This document shows, in pieces, positions 11,591-22,570 of a DNA stretch of 64,000 bases. A program made the position numbers and the translations under genes. Every line of letters starts with the position of its first letter. Position 1 is the stretch's first letter. Origin of the DNA: Balaenoptera acutorostrata (taxonomy: Eukaryota; Chordata; Mammalia; Artiodactyla; Balaenopteridae); the NCBI RefSeq assembly GCF_949987535.1, contig NC_080082.1:27445164-27509163 (forward strand). Reading direction: 5' to 3'. The notes under the pieces were generated by a model that was not told the DNA's origin, searched no databases, and saw only the letters and a list, made by a program, of their open reading frames with translations.

Positions 11591-12039
11591 CTGCCCTCCC
11601 TACACCGGAAAACTCTGTAAAGGCGTCTGGAATTCTAAGTGCCGGCCACCTAAGCATCGCTCACCTGTGAAGGAAGGGCCCCTTCTTCTCTCTGGAACAA
11701 AAAGACATGCTCGGGCTGCACATGACAACTCATGGGCATCCTTCCAGCCCTGTAAGTGAGGGGTACCTGGCTTTGCCCACCTGGTGTCAGAGCTGTGGAT
11801 GTCCGGCCAGCAGGGCCCAACCCCAGATGTCGTGCCTCACCTTGTCCCAGGTGATGGGAACCTGAGGCCGAAGCAGGGTCCCCCAGAGGCACATCTCAGG
11901 GAGGCCTGGATTGTGTGGAGAACCCAGAGGAGGAACTGGAACTTCCCTGAGGAAGGGAATCCGACGACTGGAGCACAGGGGGAAGGGGAGGAGACTCCAG
12001 GACACAGAGAAGGCAGCTCGGGGACAACAGCCCTACACC

Positions 12040-12188
12040 TGCCATTTGCTGCCTGCCTGCCAGATGCTGCTCTCAACGTTTTACATACAGTCTCACACCT
12101 GTATGGGAGGTACCAAAACGAACCTATTTCACAGGTGAGGAAAGTGAAGTGTAGAGCAGCTATGAGACTGGCCCGGAGCCAGGCCATT
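12040..12188 (-). repeat. MIR-like fragment
   Basis: 'ttcacaggtgaggaaagtga' followed by 'gagactggcccggagcca' is a diverged reversed MIR. It is interrupted on its right by the CHRS SINE. Confidence 0.55.
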
Positions 12189-12202
12189 AGAAACGCATGG
12201 AG

Positions 12203-12353
12203 GGACTTCCCTGGTGGTCCAGTGGTTAAGACTCCGTGCCTCCAGTGTCCAGGGTGTGGGTCAGGGAACTAAAATCCCACATGCTGTGTGGAGAAGGAAG
12301 GAAGGCAGGAAGGCAGGAAAGTGAACATGAAAGATTAAAAAAATAAATAAAAA
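12203..12353 (+). mobile_element. short CHRS SINE
   Basis: Head 'gacttccctggtggtccagt', then 'taagactccgtgcctccag', a diverged 3' half and a long A-rich tail with AAGG/CAGG repeats. TSD 'agaaacgcatgga' (12189-12201) versus 'agaaatgcatggg' (12354-12366), two mismatches. It lacks the long tRNA-unrelated middle seen in the 300-bp copies. Confidence 0.85.
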
Positions 12354-12359
12354 AGAAAT

Positions 12360-12880
12360 GCATGGGATGGCTCAGGGCTCAGCTTTGAAACCCAGCTCCA
12401 CCTCTTCTCAGCCGCAGGACATGAGGCAGAGACTGACCTCATTGGTAAATGATCATGATGATAAAATGGGAGAATGTGAAAACTACAAACAGCTAAATAA
12501 ACATGAGTTTAACAAAAGGTTCAGTGAAATAATTTCCTAATGCTGGTGTGGGGCAGGGAGTTGGAGACCTCTAAGAAATCATCCTGGAGACGCTGCTGAG
12601 CCTGGACTCAGTCAACAACTACTGAGCACTTGCTGTATGCCACCACAATAAACCGGCCACCACCTTGTGACCTGCTCTGCATCCAGCAGAGGAGATGGGT
12701 CAAAATCTCACAGATGCACGTGACACGGATAAAGTGGGTGGAGATAGATCCAAACTTCCTCGTGGCCAACCAGCCAGCGCAGCTGGACTCCTCCATCACA
12801 GGGACAGCCAAGACCAAGGAACCTGAGGGGAGATGCAGCCCACGAGGTGCCCACCAGGGCCAGGCCCCATCCGGGTGTGT
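12360..12880. other. unassigned sequence
   Basis: No recognised gene or repeat. The words 'ctactgagcacttgctgta' near 12617 could be an L2 remnant. Confidence 0.3.
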
Positions 12881-13035
12881 CACCTGTACTATCTCAGTGA
12901 GCCTCACGCCAGCTCTCAGAGGGAAGGGTCAACATTTCCATCTCTAAGATGAGAAAACTGAAGTCAGGGAGGTTAAGCAACTTATCTGAAATCACACGGC
13001 TGGCCAGTACTGGGGCTGGGATTTGAACCCAGATC
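12880..13035 (-). repeat. MIR SINE
   Basis: 'taagatgagaaaactgaagt', 'gttaagcaacttatctgaaa', 'tcacacggctggccagt' and 'gggatttgaacccagat' are the reversed MIR core through its A/B-box end. Confidence 0.8.
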
Positions 13036-13759
13036 AGTGGGATGAGGAAGAGGATGGGAGGGAGCTGGAGAAAGAGGGAAGGCTGGAAAAACCACTGTGA
13101 CGCGACTGGGAGGGATGCCCTGCCTCCCAGGGCCTGGTGAGAGGTGCAATGGGGGTCCAAGACTGATGATAGTGACCCAGGGAGTCTTGTTCCAGCCTGG
13201 CCAGGGGTCTAGAGAGCCTGCGAGAACCGGGCAAGTCTGTCTGATGAGGGAGGAGGGGCCCTGACCCATGTACCCAGAAGACGAGGGTACACTGTATTGG
13301 GACCCCAAAGCCTGGACCCCCGTTGCAGCCCTCACGCATGTCTCCCACGAACACTCCTCCTCCAGGCCCTTCTGGGGCTGGAAGAGGAGAAGGGGAAGGA
13401 TCTAGGAGTTCTGTCCTGCATGCAGGGCTCTAAAAACCCACGGGGTGGTGAAAACTTTCCCTCGGGGGGGATTAACAAGTTCAGTCGCTGTTGTAGTTCC
13501 CTCTGAAGTCAGGAGGACTGGCCTGCCTCAGGTGAGCTCTACAAGGCAAGTTGGCAAGGGATTGGGGAGGGTGCCGGCCGCACGGCTAACTGGGCTCAGA
13601 TCTCGTGCTTCTGAGCACCTGGCCAGTGTTTCCAGCGCTCCAGGAGCAGCGCCCACCTTCTCTTCCCTCTGAGCTTGGCATGAGCCAAGGAGTGGCCACT
13701 GTTACTTGAACACGTACTCACAGCCCGAAACTTCACCCAACCCCCAGCCCACCCCATCC

Positions 13760-14170
13760 CACACACTCCAGGCCCTCCAGCCTCCGCTTCACGTCACATC
13801 ACTCCCAGTTCAAGCCTCTCTCACATCCCAGGGCCTCTGCGTATGCTGGTCCGTCCATCCTTCAGCCTGTAATGCCACCTCCCACTCCGCTAATAGAAAT
13901 TCTGTCTTTTAGGGTCCAGTTCAAACGCTGCCACGTGCTCACATCTATCTGCTCTCCTCCTGCCCCCGCCTCAGACTCCAAGCTGTTTCCTGAGTGTGTC
14001 CTCACACTGCTGCCCCCTTCCCTTTCTTGTACCAGGGCTCCCGTGCTCTGTTCCCTTGCACTAGATGGTAAGGTCCTCCAAGTCAGGCATCAAACCTCCC
14101 AGGTGCCAGGGGACGATTTCTGGAATCCATGTGTCCATCCAGTACACATTGATTGAGCACCTCTACTGCC
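13760..14170 (+). mobile_element. L2 3' fragment
   Basis: Pyrimidine-rich L2 3' text: 'cagttcaaacgctgccacgt', 'ctcctcctgcccccgcctc', 'agatggtaaggtcctccaa', then 'cattgattgagcacctctac'. The overlapping 194-aa frame (14065-14649) is not a real gene. Confidence 0.55.
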
Positions 14171-15017
14171 CAGGACCTGGTGGGATCTGGATTTCCCAAC
14201 TGTTTCCCTTTCTTAGCCCCCATCCTCCTGTCTGGGTCTCTCCACACCTCTCCCTTGGGGAGACCACAGAAGCCACCTGTACTGTTTGCCCTTCATGCCT
14301 GGCAGAGTGTCTCCACCCTTCAGAGCCCTGGCCCCTGTCCCGCCTGCTCTTCTGGGCAGACCCAGTGTCCTCTGTTATCTCCAGCCACAGCACCCAGGAT
14401 ATGGTTTCCAGTGGGGTGTCTGGCCATTTCTTCACAGGGGCCCCAAGGCTGAAGTTCCCCAGTCATCAGGGCCCAATCTGGCTCCCCACTTTCCTGGCCA
14501 CTTGGCCTCTACACCGAGCAAGTAACTTCTCCTCCCAGGGAGAGGTGCTGAGATTGTCACAGGGAGCAGGAATTCAGAGGCCCACGGCAGAGGTCCTGTT
14601 GGGAGCCCAGGAAGCTCCTTTCTTGGGGGGACTGAGTGACACTGATTGAAGGGCAGGGGCTCTAAGCTCTCTTTCCCCTTTTGCGGACCTGCCTAGAGCT
14701 TGACTAGTCGGAGACTCCAGGGCGCCAGTCCTCGAACGCGCGCCCCTGCGGCAAGCGCTCTACCCACCCGGACACCGGGTCCCTCAGAGAGCAAAGCCGA
14801 GAAGGGCACCGCCCCAAGTCCTCTCCCGGGCCGGGCTCCGCACAGGAACACGCAGCGCACAAGCTAGGACTTAGCTGGTATCTGCACCCCCTCCTCCTGC
14901 ACGAACCCGAGCCACCCCAAACCCGCGGCCACCGCCACCAAGCCCCGCTCCAACTCGGAAAGTAGCGGGCAGCGAGGGCCGCGCGGAGGGGCGGCGGCGG
15001 GGAAAGGCCGGCGGTAC

Positions 15018-15054
15018 CTGTCAGCAGCTCGACCTTGTGTCCCAGCACCTTCAT
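15018..15054 (-). CDS. NDRG4: NDRG4 alternative first coding exon (partial CDS, phase-1 donor)
   Basis: ATG lies at 15054-15052 on the minus strand. The frame reads MKVLGHKVELLT plus one base, then hits CAG|GTACCG, an acceptable splice donor with the intron starting at 15017. From memory, a long isoform of human NDRG4 begins with a very similar peptide (MKVLGH..., then LLTG) and splits the following glycine codon at this point, so residues and intron phase both fit. NDRG4 is an NDRG-family protein with an alpha/beta-hydrolase-like fold and no catalytic activity. It is cytoplasmic and enriched in brain and heart, and is implicated in cell growth and neuronal differentiation. The rest of the gene should lie left of position 1. 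I found no further NDRG4 exon in 1-14700, consistent with a long first intron. Only 12 residues support the name. An unrelated protein with the same start is possible but unlikely given the CpG-island setting. Confidence 0.7.
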
Positions 15055-15215
15055 GTCTGCGCCCCGCGCTGCCCGGCTCGGGGCTGCGGCGTCGGGGGAG
15101 TGCGCTCAGCCGAGCAGGGGAGAGGAGCGCGGGAGGCGAGGAGGGAAACAGCAGGAGAGCGAGAAGCGAAGCAGGAAGAGCAGCCGGCAGCCGGGAGAGC
15201 TCTCGCCGCCCCCCA
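15055..15215 (-). other. NDRG4: inferred 5' UTR of the NDRG4 alternative first exon
   Basis: If transcription starts about 30 bp downstream of the TATA-like element, the untranslated part of the exon spans roughly 15215-15055. It is GC-rich and ends in 'GCAGACATGA' around the start codon. The transcription start is inferred, not seen. Confidence 0.35.
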
Positions 15216-15240
15216 CGCCGCGCTCCCCCCTCCAAACAGG

Positions 15241-15259
15241 TTTAAAAAAATCCACCAAT
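15241..15259 (-). promoter_or_regulatory. TATA-like box plus CCAAT motif
   Basis: On the minus strand an A/T-rich TTTTTTTAAA (15250-15241) stands out in otherwise GC-rich sequence. CCAAT (ATTGG on minus) sits at 15255-15259, directly upstream in the gene's direction. The spacing is tight for classical elements, so function is inferred from position only. Confidence 0.4.
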
Positions 15260-16169
15260 TGCACGACCGAGCACCCCTCAAAGGCGCCCGCCGCCACCTG
15301 GTCCGGGTGAACTCCGGGAGGCTGAGAGAGCGCGCGGGGTGGGTGCGGGTGACACTCTGGGAGGCGGCGGGAGTGGGCCCCTGTGCCCGCCGCCCGAACA
15401 AAGAGGCCCGGCCGCCCCCGGTGTCGCGATCAGGGAGGCGCGGGCGGCCGCGGGGCCGTGGCCCTGGGGGTCCGCGCCTCTGGCCGGGAAGGCGAGGAGG
15501 AAGAGCCCGGGTGGGGCGGAGTGGGCCGAAGGGGGGGTGCCGCCCTCGTAGGCGAAGTGTGGCCCGGCGACAAGGCGGCCCGCTCGCGGGTCTGGGTCGC
15601 GCGCGGGGGCTGAGCCGGGGCGGGGGGCCGGCCGCGGCCGCAGTGGCCGGCAAATGGGGGGAGATGGGTCTCGGGGCGCCACCGACTCACCTAGGGTGAG
15701 GCGAGCAAGACAGACGCGCAGGCGGGGAGCCGGGCCTCTGCGCTGCTGCCGCCAACGCACGGGTGCAGGTGCCGGCAGCGCCCGGCCCCTCTGCAGAGCC
15801 GCTGCTGCTGGGGGCGGGGGCCCGGCCGGGGGTGGTGCGCCACGGGGGGCGTGCCCACGTGGGCGCGGGGAGCGTGGGCGCTCGGCCCGGTGCTGGGCCC
15901 GGCCTGGGGGCTGGACCCGGGAGGCGGTCCTGCGCGCTCGGCTTCCGCCTCCCGCTGCGGCTGGAGCGCCCAGTGGGCGGGCGAGCTAGACCCCCGGACC
16001 CCCGAACCTAGCGGAGACCCCGGGTCGATCGGCCTGCTCCTCACCTCCTGCAGGCGCCCGGAGGAAGGGTCCCCCGCTGCTCGGAGTGCGCCGGGGGCGG
16101 TGGGAGGCCCCGCCCGCGCCGCCAGTCCCCTGGTCGCCGCGTGGCGTCGGGCTCCCGCGGGAGGGAGCG

Positions 16170-17165
16170 GTCTCTGCCTCAGTCTTTGTTTAGATTCCCC
16201 AGGAGCCCCGAGGAGACAGCACCCTCTCCCCCGCCCCTGTCGCCGGCCGGGAACCGCTGGGGAAAAGCCCTGGGGGGTCGGGAAGAGTCAGGCGCTGAGG
16301 TGGATTTGGGTCGTCGTCCCCCGTTTTCAGAGCCCTAGGGTTTCCTTGGGGAACTCATGCGGGAGTGACTCCAGGCAGAGGTGTTCTGGGCCCTCGCCCC
16401 GCCCCCCCTCCCCCCAATGTGGCGAGGTCCCTGCTCTCCTGCATTCACCCTCCATTATCTGAGCGATCAGGAAAGGGAACTGGGGACCCCTTTGGTCCTC
16501 AGGCTCACTCTGGTCAGGCCCAGTGGCGTTGCTCTCACCTGTTACCCCAAAAGAGGGAACGCCAAAGTCCCTGGATGGAGTCCTACTGTAGGGAGAATGG
16601 AAATGTGATGACCTGAAAAAATATACTTGGGCAAGACAGCTCAAGAGGCGGGCTCCTGGAGACAGGGGTTCTATTCAGGCTCTGCCACTGACCTTGGGCG
16701 AGGCTCTGCCCCTCCCGATTCCGGCCTTTCCGGTGCAGAGTGACTGTGTTGGACCAGGTCATCTGGGAGGTCCGGGATGGTGCGGGCTGAGACGTCAAGA
16801 GGATCCTTCAGTGCCTCTCCTCTTTCACTGGACCTTTAATTGGGCTGGTTTGTAACGAGGTCCCAGCTTTCCCTCAGCTCCAGGCTTCCGTGGAAGCTAC
16901 TATGACTTTGAATTAACCGACTCGGCAACGTTTAGGAAGCTGGTAAGATTTGGTGGCCCCAGATGGGGTGCACATTCCTGCTTGGGGTGCAGTATATAAA
17001 CTGCACAGAAGGCAGCAAGCTTGGGTTCTCCTTACAACTCTGGGGCTCACCTTGGGGAAATTCTTGCCTCTCAGTTTCCTCCTTTGTAAAGGGATGATGA
17101 GGGGAGGTGGTGACAGAGTAAACCTCTACGTGCTAAACATCCAGGAAACTGGTTCTACATATACA
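16170..17165. other. unassigned sequence upstream of the island
   Basis: GC-moderate sequence with no exon recognised. A partial MIR (about 16645-16715, plus) is suggested by 'ctctgccactgaccttgggc'. Confidence 0.35.
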
Positions 17166-17169
17166 AGTC

Positions 17170-17375
17170 TGGAACCGGTCCTTAAGAGCACCGGCTGGTT
17201 CTATAATTTCCTGGCTGTGTGACTTATTCTCTCTGAGGCTTCATGTTATATTCTGTAAAATTGGGATGATGCTGACCTCAGAGGGCTCCTAAGAATTAAA
17301 TGATGGCATAAAATGCTTAGCATAGTGCCAGACACATGGTTGAAGTGCTCAATAAATAGTCCTTGTGATTACTGA
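17170..17375 (+). repeat. MIR SINE
   Basis: 'taagagcaccggctggttct', 'tggctgtgtgacttattctc', 'gtaaaattgggatgatgctg', 'agaattaaatgatggcat' and 'gaagtgctcaataaata' in MIR order. Nearly full length. Confidence 0.85.
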
Positions 17376-17825
17376 TGATGAAACTGTTATTATTGCATTA
17401 CAGATTCTTTCAGGCTTTTCTGAATTCTACCCTTTCCAATAATTTCAGGCCTGGTTATTGAATAAAACTAACTGTTGATGTTCTAGTAACATAATTCATG
17501 AGGCCTAGCCTGTTCTGAATTCCTTGGAGGAATACAGGCCCCAGGAGGACGTAAAAGGCTGCCTAATAAGAGCTTTGACACTGTGACACATCTGCACACA
17601 GACAGATCTGTGTGTGGAATGGTGTCTGCCACAGACTTGAACTAATGTAGACAAATCCATCTGGTTTAGATAATTCATGAACCCCAAGTGGGCATTTGTG
17701 GGGGGGGGGGGTTAGGTTGAGGATTTAAACCCCTAAAAAGTAAAGCTTTAATAGATGATGAAGCAATGTGATTGTGAGAACACTGCCCTACCAGGGAGCT
17801 ACTGCATCAGGAAAAGGTGCTTAGG

Positions 17826-18125
17826 GGACTTCCCTGGTGTCGCAGTGGTTAAGAATCCGCCTGCCAATGCAGGGGACACGGGTTCGAGCCCTGGTCTGGG
17901 AATATCCCACATGCGGCGGAGCAACTAAGCCCATGTGCCAGAACTACTGAAGCCCTTGTGCCTAGAGCCCGTGCTCCGCAACAAGAGAAGCCACCGCAAT
18001 GAGAAGCCCTCGCACCGCAATGAAGAGTAGCCCCCGCTCTCTGCAACTAGAGAAAGCCCGCGTGCAGCAACAAGACCCGACATGGCCAAAAATAAATAAA
18101 TAAATAAATTTATTTTTAAAAATAA
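17826..18125 (+). mobile_element. CHR SINE, first of a same-site pair
   Basis: Full-length: head 'gacttccctggtgtcgcagt', B-box 'gggttcgagccctgg', the CHR body and an ATAA-rich tail. TSD 'gaaaaggtgcttagg' at 17811-17825 and 18126-18140, perfect over 15 bp. Confidence 0.95.
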
Positions 18126-18140
18126 GAAAAGGTGCTTAGG

Positions 18141-18491
18141 ACTTCCCTGGTGGCGCAGTGGTTAAGAATCCGCCTGCCAATGCAGGGGACACGGGTTCGA
18201 TCCCTGGCCCGGGAAGATCCCACATGCCGTGGAGCAACTAAGCCTGTGCGCCACAACTACTGAGCCTGCGCTCTAGAGCCCGCGAGCCACAACTACTGAG
18301 CCAGCGTGCCTAGAGCCTGTGCTCCACAACAAGAGAAGCCACCGCAATGAGAAGCCCGCACACCGCAACGAAGAGTAGCCTCCCGCTCACCGCAACTAGA
18401 GAAAGCCCGCGCGCAGCAACGAAGACCCAACACAGCCAAAAATAATTAAATAAAATGAATAAATTTATTAAAAAAAATAAAAAAGAAGAAA
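18141..18491 (+). mobile_element. CHR SINE, second of a same-site pair
   Basis: Full-length, same orientation. Its left TSD copy is the right TSD copy of the first SINE (18126-18140). The third copy at 18492-18506 differs by one base (gaaaaggtgctcagg). The body carries an extra 'cacaactactgagcc' unit. Confidence 0.95.
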
Positions 18492-18506
18492 GAAAAGGTG
18501 CTCAGG

Positions 18507-20735
18507 GGATAGGCAGGGAGGGAGGCCCTGACCCCTTCCGGAGGAGTCAGTCATGCTGGGCAGAGAAGTCCCAGCTGAGTCAGCAGAAGCACAAGCTCTC
18601 AGTTCCTTCTGCTCCGGGGCTCTTCTTCACCCCTTTGAGGGAGGCAGGGTGTTTGGGGGCAGGCTGGGTGGCAGGGTTTTTAACAGAGGAAAGCCAAGTG
18701 TGGCAGATGGCCAAGCGGTTGGCTGGGACAGGGGGCCTCCAAGACATATCCCTCAAGCCTTGCTCCTCATTACCTGAAAGATACTGCGAAAGTTGTTGCC
18801 CTCTCTGGACTGCCCTTTTCCCATTTGTAAACCAGAGAGGAGACTGGCCTGTACCTCACCTAGAGACGAGACCCAGCCTGTCCGAACATCTCTTTGGGCC
18901 TTCATTTCCCCATCCGTAAACTCAGGCTACCGAATCAGTCTGGGTGACTGCAGGAAATAGAAACCTACTCTGTCTGATTTAAGCAAAACAGGGCTTTGTT
19001 AAAAGGATGGTGGGCAGCCCTCGGGATCTCAGGAGCCAGGCCCAACCCTGTAGCATTGGTCTGGTGTCAAAACCACTGCTGCCATCCCCGGGAACAGATG
19101 CTGCAGCCGGCACCGCCCCTGGGCAGGGACATGGGATGCTGGCATCAGGACCATGGCTGCCTCTGAAGCCAGAGGGGCTGCTGCCGCCACTGCCGCACTG
19201 TCACCAGCATGGACTTGGTGTGGTCTTGGCTTGTTCGTGTCACCAGTTTCTAATTCACAGTCAGGAATGTGATGTCTGATGGCAGATGCCTGTAAAAGGT
19301 ACTCTGTCAAAGCTTCAAGGGAGGCTGGGAAAAATGTGTTTTCAGTTCCTCTAGTAGGAGGTGGACTCTGCCTCGTAGGAAGGGCATGTCAGATGCTGGT
19401 GGCCAAAAGAGTGGCCAGTGCCCACTTCAGATAATAATGGACTTGTGAAACTGCTGTGAGGTGACACACGTGGCACTTAACTCGGAGGCTGGCATGGAGG
19501 GAACACACCACCTCGGGTCACTGAGAGTCATGTCCCACTGCAAGTCTACAGCGTCAAGTGATGACGCTCCTACATGCTTTACTCTTTGATTTTTCAGCAG
19601 GTGAAAGACAAAAGGACCTTGAGAACAGTATGCAGAGGCAGCTCCGGTCCCTTTGCCAGGAGGACAGGTGACTGGGTTTTTCCACTGTGGTGATGAATTG
19701 GGCTGAGTCACCGTTCCTCTCCAGTCCCCTTGTGACCATGACTGGGAGCAAGTGAAAAGAACCAGCAGGTGGGGTCAGGGGTGCAGGGGAGCCTGGGGCC
19801 ATCGAAGCTCCCTCTGTTAGCAGGGGGAGGTTGAGCAGGAACTGTGCCCCCGTCCCCACTAACACTCCCCACTCACTAATGATGAGTAAGATGGCCTCAG
19901 GGAGAGAAGAGAGGATCCTTTCTCTTCTTTTATAGGCTTGGTTGAGTGCCTCTTTGGTGCCAAGCCCTGTGCTGAGTGCACTGGAGAACCAGAGCAGACC
20001 AGGCACTGACCTTGCCTTTCAGGTTTGTGCACCGATGGAGGAAACCACCTCAGAGTCCCATAATCTGGGTACTGGGCAGACTCTGCTAAGACGTGCAATT
20101 GAGGTTACCGTGCAGCACAGAGGGGGCCTGGAGGGGTCAGGAAGGGCTTCATGGAGGCAGAGGCATCTGAGCCTGCAGAGAGGTGGAAGGTCAGCAGAGA
20201 TAGAAGAGAGGGTGTTTGGGAGAGAGCATCCATCCATCCATCCATCCATCCTACAGTGGGTCAGCTAGGCCCCATGCTAAGCTCAGGGAGGCACAGAGCT
20301 GAGCATGTTGCAGCCCTGCCCTCTGCCAGGAGCTCCTGCATTTAGGTGGAGAAGGCTGGGTGTGCGTGAGCAGATGGTGAGGAAGCTGGAATAAGCAAGT
20401 AGGCAGCGGTGAGTGCCTGGTCTCAGGCTGCCTCTGGAATTTCACCAGCCACCAGATTATCTGCTTCCTGCTCCTGGGCCACCCTGGACCACTCAGTGGC
20501 TATGTTGCCACCCCCTTTCTCCCATAACATGTTAAGACCCTCCCCCTTCAGTGCCTGCCCTTTGCTCTCCAGGGAACTCCAGACACCCCACTCTGTCCTC
20601 CCTGATCCAAGAGGAGAGCAGAACCCCCTCCAGTTCCCTTTGAGAATGCCCTTCCACCTCCCCTGGAAGCTTTACCAGACACATGGCGCCCCAGTCTGTG
20701 CTGAGTCCAGGCAAGGGGTAGGTCTGATAATATAT
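18507..20735. other. mostly unassigned intergenic sequence
   Basis: A possible old repeat starts near 18945 ('tctgatttaagcaaaacagg'), an L2-like segment lies near 19935-20030 and a (CCAT)n run at about 20228-20250. No gene recognised. Frames such as 19554-20006 minus and 18455-18919 plus have no family resemblance. Confidence 0.35.
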
Positions 20736-20879
20736 TTTTGAAATTCCAATAGTCATATATGTTCAATGCAGAAAACTCAATGCAGAGGAAAAAATTAAAA
20801 TCACTCAAAATTCCATTGCCTAAAGATAACCAGTGTTAACATGTTAACATTGGGGCAGAGGGGAGGGGTATGTCCTTCA

Positions 20880-20927
<48 letters not shown>

Positions 20928-21135
20928 CCCCCCCAGGAATCATACTGCACATATTTTTGCCACTCAATCTTTTTTCACTTGCCAGTATACCATGAACATT
21001 TACCCTGATAAAAACTATTCTTCCGCAATGTAATGATAATAGCTGCACTGTACTGTGTGGATGCTTCATTATTTTCTTAGCTGATCCCATAGTGTTGGGC
21101 ATTTAGGATGTTTCCAATTTTGCATTGTTGGAAAC
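20735..21135. mobile_element. old L1-type tail with internal (GT)n
   Basis: 'aagataaccagtgttaaca' and 'gggcatttaggatgtttcc' match the phrases of the 10-kb fragment. A (GT)n run of about 21 units (20884-20926) interrupts it. Confidence 0.5.
20884..20926. repeat. (GT)n microsatellite, about 21 units
   Basis: An uninterrupted GT dinucleotide run, the longest pure dinucleotide tract outside the composite at 32.3 kb. Confidence 0.95.
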
Positions 21136-22195
21136 AGTGTTGCTAGCAATTTACCCCAAGATGCTGCTTTGCCCCCATCTCTTGGATGACCTCCTAAGGC
21201 CACTCTGCAGCCTCCCTTTGCCTGGGTGCTTGGTCTCTGACCTCCGCCAAGGCCAGCCCATCCATCCTTGAAAGGAGACCTGTGTGTGGTCTCCCGACTG
21301 GCTTCACACCTACGCAGGTTCTTGGGGGAATCTTGGGGAAGGAGTGGAGTGGTTGCCAGCCCCACCTTCCCAATTGTGCTAATTTCACTTTAAAGCCTGA
21401 GTTTTTTTGATCTTGTATGTGTAAGGTGTTACTACTGGAGGAAACTTAGTTAAGGGTACACAGGACCTCTCTCTATTATTTTGCAACTTCCTGTAAATCT
21501 ATAATTATTTCAAATAAAAAGCTAAAAAAACAAACACACCCAAGGCAGTCCTGGAGGGAACTATTTGGCCCCAGATTCAGGAACGAATGTTTTTAAGTCC
21601 ACACTTTGTCACAAGGTCCAGAGCTAAGAGTTCCCTGTCTCAGTTTCCCCTGAAGGACAGGAAATGTTCCAGGGAAAGACAGCTCTCCCGGCGGGTGCTG
21701 GGTGGCCCTCCAGGCTTTCCTCGATCCTAACTCTGCTGCTGGCCCCAGGCGTGAGCCTGAGCGGCCTGATCAACCCCACTTTCAGCAGGAAGGGAGAACC
21801 AAGAGGTCAGGGAGGAGGCACAGCTTTCCCTGGGCCCCAGGGAGCTCTTACATAGACATGAATTTGCAGAAAGCAGACGAAAAGCTAAGATTTGCTCTTT
21901 GGAGGAGAGCTAAGCCATTCTCCTTCCAAAGAGGACACACATGTCTGGAGAAGCCTTTGTCCTGAAGTTCTGGAGAGAATGGCCCCCTTCCTACAGGGTG
22001 ATTGTCCCAGCCCCACCCCAGGCCTGAGCTAAAGCCATGCCCAGAGTTGGGGTCCCATGCCCCAGACCTAGGGTGGACCCTATGGTAGGCTGCCCCGGGC
22101 ACGCCTCCCTCTCGGGGGGCTGCAGTGTCCTCAGCACCACAATGACAGGATTGGGTTGAATCAGAGGTTCCAACCAAGTTTCCAGATAATAGAAA
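21135..22195. other. mostly unassigned intergenic sequence
   Basis: An old L1M-like 3' end is suggested at 21425-21535 ('ctataattatttcaaataaa' followed by A-rich sequence). Otherwise nothing recognised. Confidence 0.4.
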
Positions 22196-22199
22196 CTGA

Positions 22200-22570
22200 G
22201 GAACTGACATACGATGCTGTGTTGAGGGTCCCCAAGACCACCCTCAAGCTTGATGATTTACTAGAAGGACTCATAAAACTCAGAAAAACTATTTCCTTCA
22301 CGGTTGCCATTTACTGCAGCGAAAGGACACGGATCAAATCAGTAGAGAGAAAGGGTGCACGAGTGGAGTCCAGGAGACACCAGGCACAAGCTTCCAGTGC
22401 CCCTCCCAGTGGAGTCGCACAGGGGCACAGTCAATGCTTCCAGCACTGATGTGTGATAACACGAGCAGAGTACCAACCGGGGACGCTCACCTGAGCCTTG
22501 GAGTGCAGGGTTTTTACTGAGAGTCGGTCACATAGGCATGCAGCACCTGCGCAACTGACCTAAGCTACTC
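22200..22570. mobile_element. LTR-like mammalian repeat, family uncertain
   Basis: 'gatttactagaaggactcat', 'tttactgcagcgaaaggaca', 'ggagacaccaggcacaagct', 'ctcccagtggagtcgcacag' and 'gggtttttactgagagtcgg' recall a widespread ERV-class LTR. No internal viral coding sequence is present. Confidence 0.5.

Larger units (their letters stand above)
14690..16170. promoter_or_regulatory. NDRG4: CpG island over the putative NDRG4 alternative promoter
   Basis: GC content and CpG density rise sharply at about 14700 and fall after about 16150, in clear contrast with both flanks. The island contains the short minus-strand coding exon at 15018-15054, a TATA-like/CCAAT pair near 15241-15259 and many GC-box-like G/C runs. 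It is the only strong unique-sequence CpG island in the window. Long open frames on both strands (up to 220 codons) are explained by GC-rich composition. The human NDRG4 promoter island is known for cancer-associated hypermethylation. Assignment of this island depends on the exon call. Confidence 0.85.

Noticed and set aside
14065..14649. 194-aa plus-strand open frame next to the CpG island
   Set aside because: Overlaps L2-derived pyrimidine-rich sequence and has no domain, no splice support and competing frames on both strands.
15037..15699. 220-aa plus-strand open frame and several long frames on both strands in the CpG island
   Set aside because: Arg/Gly/Pro/Ala-rich in every frame, as expected from GC-rich DNA lacking stop codons. 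No family resemblance and no coherent splice structure.
18150..18440. Possible CRISPR-like spaced repeats ('cacaactactgagcc' units)
   Set aside because: They are internal repeats of the CHR SINE in a mammalian genome. No array structure.
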